Below, in pieces: positions 21,604-26,070 of a DNA stretch of 26,070 bases. Every line of letters begins with the position of its first letter. Position 1 is the first letter of the stretch. The notes under the pieces are model-generated. The model ran no database searches, had not been told where the DNA came from, and was given only the letters and a program-made list of their open reading frames with translations. A program made the translations under genes and the position numbers. This DNA comes from Candidatus Terrybacteria bacterium RIFCSPLOWO2_01_FULL_58_14 (GTDB lineage: Bacteria > Patescibacteriota > Minisyncoccia > Terrybacterales > 2-01-FULL-58-14). The DNA lies in contig MHSZ01000031.1 of NCBI GenBank assembly GCA_001824745.1, positions 11,309 to 37,378 of the forward strand. Direction: 5' to 3'.

Positions 21604-21981
21604 TTACTGGGGAATACCTGAAGTGTTCGGGCTAGGAGACGTACCGCGATCTAAGACCTTCCAAGCGACCGCGTAGAGGACCGCGAGAATGGCTCCCACG
21701 ATGAGAATCCTGGAGAGCTTATCGATATCCCCGAAATTCTCAAAAAGGTTATGCAGCACCAGCAAATCCGCGGTGAAGAGGAGTCCTAAGCTCACTGAGA
21801 ATACCGAAGAGACGAGTATTCCGACAATGATATACGCCACCGCAAAGATGAAAAGGACAAGCCAGTAGTTGAACACATCCTCCTGTTGAAGATAGGAAGC
21901 GGCAAAATACGCGAAGGCGGCACTAAAAAGGAAAATGACGCCGCCGAATACCAGCTTCAATGCGATATTCTGCTCTTTCAT
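21604..21981 (-). CDS. Uncharacterised four-helix membrane protein
   Basis: The protein has 125 residues and about four membrane helices: LVFGGVIFLFSAAFAYFAAS, YWLVLFIFAVAYIIVGILVS, VSLGLLFTADLLVLH and ILIVGAILAVLYAVAWKVL. A short Ser/Pro-rich tail follows. No family is recognised and there are no catalytic motifs. Its ATG at 21981 overlaps the stop of the upstream membrane-protein gene (ATGA), so the two are probably made together and may form a complex. Confidence 0.75.
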   Translation of the reverse strand: MKEQNIALKLVFGGVIFLFSAAFAYFAASYLQQEDVFNYWLVLFIFAVAYIIVGILVSSVFSVSLGLLFTADLLVLHNLFENFGDIDKLSRILIVGAILAVLYAVAWKVLDRGTSPSPNTSGIPQ

Positions 21982-22532
21982 GCCAGCTTATCCTTTAACT
22001 TCACCACCGCGATGCCAATAGCGACCACCAAACCAAATCCGGCGGCAATCACGCGGGCCGCCTCCCCCAAGGCCCAAAGTTGTGTATAGACGTAAAGCAG
22101 CACCAGCGCCCCGCCCAGAATGTTCGCGTACATGATCGTATGGTGCCCCTTGAGAAACATCCCCCATACCGCCAGGCCAAATCCCAACACCAGGCCGAGA
22201 ATAACCCCTGCGAGCGATTTGTCCGTAAACTCCACAATGTAGCGTACAAAAATAGGCAAAAGCAGGGCGATGGAAAAGATCGCCGCATACCTCCGTACGG
22301 TCTCGAGTTGTTCCGAAGCCGTGAGCGTCCGCGCCTTGGCGCGGAGAGGATTATTCCGAGAGAACACGAACCAAAGAAGCGCAAAGGGGAGAAGCCAAAA
22401 AATCAGCCCCATGCCCATGCCGAAAAAGGGTCCGGGGCCTCCGAGCATAGCGTCGGAAAATACCACGAAAACAAGCCCCACCGCAAAAATCAGGAAGGGC
22501 CAAAGCAAAACCGCTGCGAGTGCTAGTCCCAT
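21978..22532 (-). CDS. Uncharacterised six-helix membrane protein
   Basis: The protein has 184 residues and about six hydrophobic helices, with a single longer polar segment in the middle (RNNPLRAKARTLTASEQLETVRRY). It is Gly-rich near the N-terminus (GGPGPFFGMGMG). No family is recognised. It is translationally coupled to the next membrane protein by a 4-base overlap. An extended -10 box (22544-22552) ends 11 bases before the ATG. A small two-component membrane unit is inferred. Confidence 0.75.
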   Translation of the reverse strand: MGLALAAVLLWPFLIFAVGLVFVVFSDAMLGGPGPFFGMGMGLIFWLLPFALLWFVFSRNNPLRAKARTLTASEQLETVRRYAAIFSIALLLPIFVRYIVEFTDKSLAGVILGLVLGFGLAVWGMFLKGHHTIMYANILGGALVLLYVYTQLWALGEAARVIAAGFGLVVAIGIAVVKLKDKLA

Positions 22533-22543
22533 AGGTCTTTTTT

Positions 22544-22552
22544 ATCATACCA
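22544..22552 (-). promoter_or_regulatory. Extended -10 promoter (TGGTATGAT) of the membrane-protein pair
   Basis: On the minus strand TGGTATGAT lies 11 bases before the ATG at 22532, with no -35 box at standard spacing. The expected leader is about 4-5 bases. It differs by one base from the DUF5679 promoter at 21468-21476. Confidence 0.45.
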
Positions 22553-22615
22553 CGCCCAAGGCGTTACAAGTTCGCCATGGGGATGGCCGGTGAAGCGAAG
22601 AGAGCGCCACGGGAT

Positions 22616-23389
22616 TCAGTCCTGTCGCTCCGGCGGGGCGGCGTATTGCCACCGGTCAAAGAGTGTCTGCAGTTCCTTATAAAAACTCGGGTCGAGATCC
22701 TCGCGGATAATCCGCTCATACCCCCTGCGATGATTCGCAAGGTAATAGTGCACATACTCTTTCACTCCCGCAGGCGAAGAGAACAGCCCGCGAAAGTCCG
22801 CCCCGGTCTCTGCTTGTGTCCTCCGCATTGCCCGAATGGCCCATGCCCATGCCCCCCGCTCGCTTTTGCTCCGGTTTTTTGCGATCTCTTCGTCGAGCAG
22901 CACTGTGTAGGCAGAATCCCGCGTATTCCGTTTCTCCTCTTCCAGATTCTCCCACGCATCGTTCTCCTCACTCGTATCGTTTACTGCGTGTCCGATTTCG
23001 TGGAGAAGACCGAGAATATCCTGCGGTGTTTTGAACTCACCACAGAGCACCATCTTCCTATCGGGGCTTGCGGCCCAATCGTTGTCAAAATAGTCAGCGA
23101 GGCTCTCTTCCTCAGGATGTTTCTGGAAATAGGTCGGGGTCACGAACTTCCAACCCTCAGGCAGCAGGGCGCTAAAATCGAGAACCGCCGCGCCGTCCTT
23201 CTCCAGCGTGATCATTCCCTGCCCTTTGTTGCTCTGCCGCGCGATGAACTTCTCACCTCCGGGAAACGTATGGCGAAATCCGAACGGCACGCGTCCTTCG
23301 CGGAACTCCTCCGAAGGCCTGTCCCGCGCCTCCATTTCGCGCTTCTCTTTTTGTGAGAAATGCTCGAGGTGAAGTTTCCGTTCGTCCAT
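22616..23389 (-). CDS. HEIGH-motif protein, putative soluble metalloprotease
   Basis: The protein has 257 residues with no signal peptide. LGLLHEIGHAVN gives an HExxH zinc motif (His130, Glu131, His134). KSERGAWAWAIRAMR, about 43 residues later, offers Glu177 as a third ligand, the ExxA-type arrangement of gluzincins such as ImmA/IrrE-like peptidases. A phage-repressor partner or HTH domain is absent. The N-terminal third is highly charged (KEKREMEARDRPSEEF). The family is not recognised by name; proteolysis of a cytoplasmic target is inferred. It lies 14 bases downstream of mutT and is probably co-transcribed with it. Confidence 0.7.
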   Translation of the reverse strand: MDERKLHLEHFSQKEKREMEARDRPSEEFREGRVPFGFRHTFPGGEKFIARQSNKGQGMITLEKDGAAVLDFSALLPEGWKFVTPTYFQKHPEEESLADYFDNDWAASPDRKMVLCGEFKTPQDILGLLHEIGHAVNDTSEENDAWENLEEEKRNTRDSAYTVLLDEEIAKNRSKSERGAWAWAIRAMRRTQAETGADFRGLFSSPAGVKEYVHYYLANHRRGYERIIREDLDPSFYKELQTLFDRWQYAAPPERQD

Positions 23390-23403
23390 AGCTCGTACGC
23401 CGT

Positions 23404-23793
23404 TTACTGCGGTGGGGAAAGTGTCTCCGCGATCGACACGTCGGCTGGCGCAAAATCAAACCGGGAAAACTCGCTTGCGGGAACCCTCCGAATCTCGTCG
23501 TGGACATTCGCCTTTACTTCACCGTGAAGACGCGTCGCGCGGTATCCCAAAACACGAATTGTGATTTTTTCGTCCTGAAACACACCTTCTGCGACAAACT
23601 CACCCACTGCGACCTTAATTCCAAGTTCTTCCTCTAATTCTCGCATCAAACAGGACTCCGGCGTTTCCTGTATTTCCACCTTCCCTCCGGGGAATTCCCA
23701 TTTTCCTGGAAACGGTTTTCCTCTGGGGCGCCGTGCGATGAGAAACGTCCCGTCCTCTTCGAGAATCGCCGCTGCAACCACGATCTCCTGCAT
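23404..23793 (-). CDS. mutT: MutT-like Nudix hydrolase
   Basis: The protein has 129 residues, the usual MutT size. The Nudix box is complete: GKVEIQETPESCLMRELEEE followed by LGI, fitting Gx5Ex7REUxEExGU, preceded by PGKWEFPGG. MutT proteins hydrolyse 8-oxo-dGTP or related nucleotides to the monophosphate, preventing mutagenic incorporation; a sanitising role with another substrate is possible. The ATG at 23793 lies 20 bases after the 3' end of a tRNA gene on the same strand. No separate ribosome site is evident, and the tRNA promoter probably drives it. Confidence 0.9.
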   Translation of the reverse strand: MQEIVVAAAILEEDGTFLIARRPRGKPFPGKWEFPGGKVEIQETPESCLMRELEEELGIKVAVGEFVAEGVFQDEKITIRVLGYRATRLHGEVKANVHDEIRRVPASEFSRFDFAPADVSIAETLSPPQ

Positions 23794-23813
23794 ACACTTT
23801 AAAAACTACGATC

Positions 23814-23888
23814 TGGTGGACCTGAGGGGATTCGAACCCCTGACCCCTGCAATGCGAATGCAGTGCTCTACCGCTGAGCTACAGGCCC
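23814..23888 (-). tRNA. tRNA-Ala (anticodon CGC)
   Basis: A 75-base cloverleaf with encoded CCA. The acceptor arm GGGCCTG pairs with CAGGTCC and contains the G3-U70 wobble pair, the identity element of tRNA-Ala. The D arm is GCTC...GAGC. The anticodon arm is CTGCA-TTCGCAT-TGCAG with anticodon CGC, reading GCG. The T arm is GGGGTTCGAATCCCC. It reads on the minus strand, with a promoter at 23900-23928. Confidence 0.97.
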
Positions 23889-23899
23889 AATATGCGCGC

Positions 23900-23928
23900 A
23901 TCGTAACGCGCCCCCCTCCCCCCGACAA
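23900..23928 (-). promoter_or_regulatory. Predicted promoter of the tRNA-Ala/mutT unit
   Basis: On the minus strand TTGTCG (23923-23928) and TACGAT (23900-23905) are separated by exactly 17 bases. The spacer is almost pure G on that strand. The expected start lies about 5 bases before the mature tRNA 5' end. Confidence 0.55.
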
Positions 23929-23956
23929 GACAAATGCCCCCGAACATCGGAGGCAT
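23925..23956 (-). terminator. Terminator-like hairpin after the CarS-like gene
   Basis: A 10-bp stem with one mismatch (23934-23943 with 23947-23956, loop ACA) is followed on the minus strand by TTGTCTTG. It begins at the stop codon of the CarS-like gene, and its tail overlaps the tRNA promoter. Confidence 0.55.
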
Positions 23957-24501
23957 CATTGCGATCTACGAACACCTAGCCGCCTTGCAGCGAAATCGCA
24001 TACCGCCTGGAGCATAAGGAACCCAAAAGCGACGCCACCAACAACTGGCCACGAAGGAAACGCAATTCCGCTCAGTGCCGCGGCAACGAGCGCGCCTGCG
24101 ATCCAGTCGCCCCAGTCAAGCACGTACCCTTGCTGCCCTTCGCCAAGACCGATGCGGCGCTTCACGAACGAACCGACGAGATCTCCGCCCACGACGCCGA
24201 CGCCAAGCGCGAACGCTCGGAACATCGCCGGCCCCCACGCCTCGCCGAACGCGTCGACCGCACCGAACGGAATACCGTAGCGAAGCTCGATGCTGTAGAG
24301 GTTTTCTGCCGCGATGCCGGCGGCGTATAGCGCCAGAATCGCGCCACCGAGGGTCTTGTGGCTCCCGAAGACGCGGCGGCCAAACAGCCGTCGCCCGCCA
24401 TCGAGCGAAAGCGCGAGCGGGCGCAGCCGGAGCGTCTCAAAAACAAAGGCGGGAGCAGCGTTCGCGATGAACGCGATCATAAGGACTGCCGCGATAGCCA
24501 C
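23956..24501 (-). CDS. CDP-archaeol-synthase-like (CarS/DUF46) membrane protein
   Basis: The protein has 181 residues, a start at the GTG at 24501 and a strong ribosome site (AAAGGAGG). About five membrane helices carry the DUF46 signatures: LDGGRRLFGRRVFGSHKTLG (34-53), then GVVGGDLVGSFVKRRIG (102-118) and LDWGDW (128-133). In archaea CarS transfers CMP from CTP to unsaturated archaetidic acid. Bacterial homologues are usually unassigned and are related in fold to CdsA phosphatidate cytidylyltransferase. A CTP-dependent lipid-activating reaction in the membrane is inferred. The short length compared with CdsA fits DUF46. It lies downstream of the PaaK-like ligase on the same strand, beyond a strong terminator. 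Confidence 0.78.
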   Translation of the reverse strand: MAIAAVLMIAFIANAAPAFVFETLRLRPLALSLDGGRRLFGRRVFGSHKTLGGAILALYAAGIAAENLYSIELRYGIPFGAVDAFGEAWGPAMFRAFALGVGVVGGDLVGSFVKRRIGLGEGQQGYVLDWGDWIAGALVAAALSGIAFPSWPVVGGVAFGFLMLQAVCDFAARRLGVRRSQ

Positions 24502-24530
24502 AGCACCTCCTTTACTGAAATGTGCTACCC

Positions 24531-24547
24531 GCTGCGTAACACGCAGC
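24531..24547. repeat. 7-bp hairpin in the leader of the CarS-like gene
   Basis: GCTGCGT (24531-24537) pairs perfectly with ACGCAGC (24541-24547) over a 3-base loop. It lies about 30 bases before the GTG at 24501, between the upstream terminator and the ribosome site. No T run follows. Confidence 0.4.
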
Positions 24548-24549
24548 AG

Positions 24550-24589
24550 GAGAATAGGAAAGGCCCTCTCGGAGATTGCCGAGAGGGCC
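24550..24589 (-). terminator. Strong rho-independent terminator after the PaaK-like gene
   Basis: A perfect 11-bp stem, GGCCCTCTCGG (24562-24572) with CCGAGAGGGCC (24579-24589) and a 6-base loop, is followed on the minus strand by TTTCCTATTC. It begins 11 bases after the stop at 24600. Confidence 0.8.
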
Positions 24590-24599
24590 GCGCCGTTCC

Positions 24600-26045
24600 T
24601 TATCGTTCGTCAACGATGCGGCGCTCCTTCAGTTCCGCATCGGTGCCGAGCTCCAAAATGAGCGCCTCGTAGGGCTCCACAAGGATCTCGTCGAGCGTCA
24701 CCTCGGTGCACATCTTGAAAGCGCGCTGGAGTCCCCGGAGGGTCTCTGCGACATCGGCGCCGTCATCGAGTGCCAGCGCAGCGACGAGGGTATCGCGGCT
24801 CCCGTCATTTCCGATCGTGATCTGCCAAGCGCGCACTGCCGGTTCGTTTGCGAACAATCGCGCGACATCGTCGAAATCCACGAGCGTACCCCGCACGTTC
24901 TTCAGCATATCCGACGAACGGCGCCGGATCGGCGGGAGGATCCTCGGCGCGCCCGAACCGCACGCAGGACACGGTTCATCTGTGAGGATTGCGACATCGC
25001 GGGTTCGCCACCGGAGTACCACCGTTCCGTGGCCAGAGAGGGGCGTGAAAAGCACTTCCCCTTCCTCTCCGGGTACGCAAGGAACCGCCTCCATCACAGC
25101 GCCGTCGGTATTCTCTTTGATGCGTACCGTCTCGATGATCGCAAGATCAGGATCGCAGTGGTAGCCGACCGGCGTGCCTTCGCGCGCGCCTTCAAGACAC
25201 TCCAGCATCGCGAGCCGCGCTTCCGTGAAGCCGTACGATCCGACCACGACGGGATCTTTCGCGCCAGCGGCACAGAGTGCCGCAACAATACGCTGACGTT
25301 GCGCCTCGGTCATGCCCTCGCCGCCCACCACGACACGGGAGATGGAAGAAAAATCCTTTCCTTCCGCGGCCGCAAGCGCCACGAGCCGTTCCACATAACT
25401 CGTGACGCCGAAAAGGACGAAGGGCTTGAGCGTCTCGATGGCGGCGATCCGCTGCTCTGTCGTGAGGCCAAGAAGCGGCAGCACCGCAGAAGGCACTGCC
25501 CGCGCTCCCTCGACGCTAAACACGTGCGCGAGATGGAGGGCGACCGGAAAAACACTCACGCCAATGCTGTCCCGAGGAATCTCCAGCATGGAGAATATTC
25601 CGCGAGCGGCCTTCGCGACGAAACCGTCAAGATCGAAGCGCGTGAATACAAACGCGGTGCGGGCAGACGAGCGGCCGGTCGTAAGTGTATAGACCACGGG
25701 CCGATACTCTCGCTCGAGGAATTCCCGCAACGCTGCACTCCGCCCTCGCGCGCGAACCGCTGCCGCAAGAAGATGGGCGGGGTCGGCGCGGAGAAGCGAA
25801 CCGAGTTCTGGTTGGAGTACGAAGTCGCGATCGCGCCCGACGATATCGCGCTTCTGCGTGATCAGGCCGGGAATGCGCTGGAGGTCCGCCACCGAATGAA
25901 TGCGCGCGGGCGTGATGCCGAGTTCTCGGAAGCGTTCACGATAATACGGATGGTGGGGAACAATCTCGCGCTGAAGGTAGCGCCGGAGTCGCCTGTCCTG
26001 GCGGCATCGCCAAGGTGCCGGGTGGTAATGCTTCGTGAGAGGCAT
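24600..26045 (-). CDS. PaaK-like adenylate-forming ligase (phenylacetate-CoA ligase family)
   Basis: The protein has 481 residues. The PaaK-type N-terminus is present (IVPHHPYYRERFRELGI). The nucleotide-binding loop is TTGRSS (122-127), the A5-like motif is GSYGFTEAR (269-277), and EGEVLFTPL is followed by RWRTRD, at the place of the usual TGD hinge region. A paired-cysteine element, CPACG (359-363), is typical of PaaK/coenzyme-F390-synthetase-like members. It activates a carboxylate with ATP; whether CoA is the acceptor is not shown, since the C-terminal domain is shorter and diverged. The substrate is unknown. The AAAGGAG ribosome site lies 6 bases before the ATG at 26045. It ends at the strong terminator at 24550-24589. 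Confidence 0.85.
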   Translation of the reverse strand: MPLTKHYHPAPWRCRQDRRLRRYLQREIVPHHPYYRERFRELGITPARIHSVADLQRIPGLITQKRDIVGRDRDFVLQPELGSLLRADPAHLLAAAVRARGRSAALREFLEREYRPVVYTLTTGRSSARTAFVFTRFDLDGFVAKAARGIFSMLEIPRDSIGVSVFPVALHLAHVFSVEGARAVPSAVLPLLGLTTEQRIAAIETLKPFVLFGVTSYVERLVALAAAEGKDFSSISRVVVGGEGMTEAQRQRIVAALCAAGAKDPVVVGSYGFTEARLAMLECLEGAREGTPVGYHCDPDLAIIETVRIKENTDGAVMEAVPCVPGEEGEVLFTPLSGHGTVVLRWRTRDVAILTDEPCPACGSGAPRILPPIRRRSSDMLKNVRGTLVDFDDVARLFANEPAVRAWQITIGNDGSRDTLVAALALDDGADVAETLRGLQRAFKMCTEVTLDEILVEPYEALILELGTDAELKERRIVDER

Positions 26046-26070
26046 CGCTCTCTCCTTTGATTAGAAAAGT

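Noticed and set aside
24576..26060. A 494-codon open frame on the plus strand opposite the PaaK-like ligase
   Set aside because: It runs through the ligase in antisense and is rich in Arg/His with no family features; the minus frame shows clear ligase motifs, ribosome site and terminator.
1..26070. CRISPR array, insertion sequence, prophage or toxin-antitoxin pair
   Set aside because: No regularly spaced direct repeats, transposase, integrase or phage genes were found; the coupled small membrane proteins at 21604-22532 have no toxin-antitoxin features.

Overview
The window is a gene-dense, roughly 55-60% G+C stretch of bacterial chromosome. About 24 of its 27 protein genes could be given at least a family-level description. 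Several traits together suggest a member of the Patescibacteria / Candidate Phyla Radiation, probably Parcubacteria-like: a DUF5679 zinc-ribbon miniprotein, secreted PxKF-domain and DUF11-like proteins beside recO and glyS, single-subunit-type GlyRS, a CDP-archaeol-synthase-like protein, short spacers and few biosynthetic genes. This placement is inference, since no rRNA or marker tree can be made here. TGA is used as a stop, so the recoded UGA code of Gracilibacteria/Absconditabacteria does not apply.

Layout. Positions 1-158 hold the 3' end of an aldehyde dehydrogenase gene. Positions 274-3979 hold a compact accessory island of nucleotide/phosphate-handling proteins: a HAD phosphatase and a P-loop kinase on the minus strand, diverging from a ParB/sulfiredoxin-like protein and a P-loop kinase fused to a CYTH domain on the plus strand. 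The two kinases are visibly paralogous. Every gene of the island except the HAD gene has its own adjacent terminator hairpin. This is the part of the window most likely to be an undescribed system.

Positions 4035-7739 (minus) form a translation/housekeeping operon, rsmI - metG - unknown membrane protein - tatD, with overlapping or nearly abutting ends. A plus-strand DUF457/YdjM-like membrane protein (7788-8243) converges on an AI-2E-family permease (8319-9332) at a shared strong terminator.

Positions 9406-18528 (minus) look like one long run: yraN - recO - DUF11-like surface protein - giant secreted M6-like protease with a PxKF tail - glyS - M16 peptidase. A sugar-phosphate nucleotidyltransferase (18641-19339) and a membrane/coiled-coil/zinc-ribbon protein (19422-20597) lie upstream. 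Positions 20729-22532 carry small secreted and membrane proteins and DUF5679. Positions 22616-23888 read tRNA-Ala(CGC) - mutT - HEIGH metalloprotease-like protein. The end of the window (23956-26045) carries a CarS-like membrane protein and a PaaK-like adenylate-forming ligase.

No rRNA, CRISPR array, insertion sequence or integrase was seen. Promoters, terminators and inverted repeats were read by eye and are predictions.
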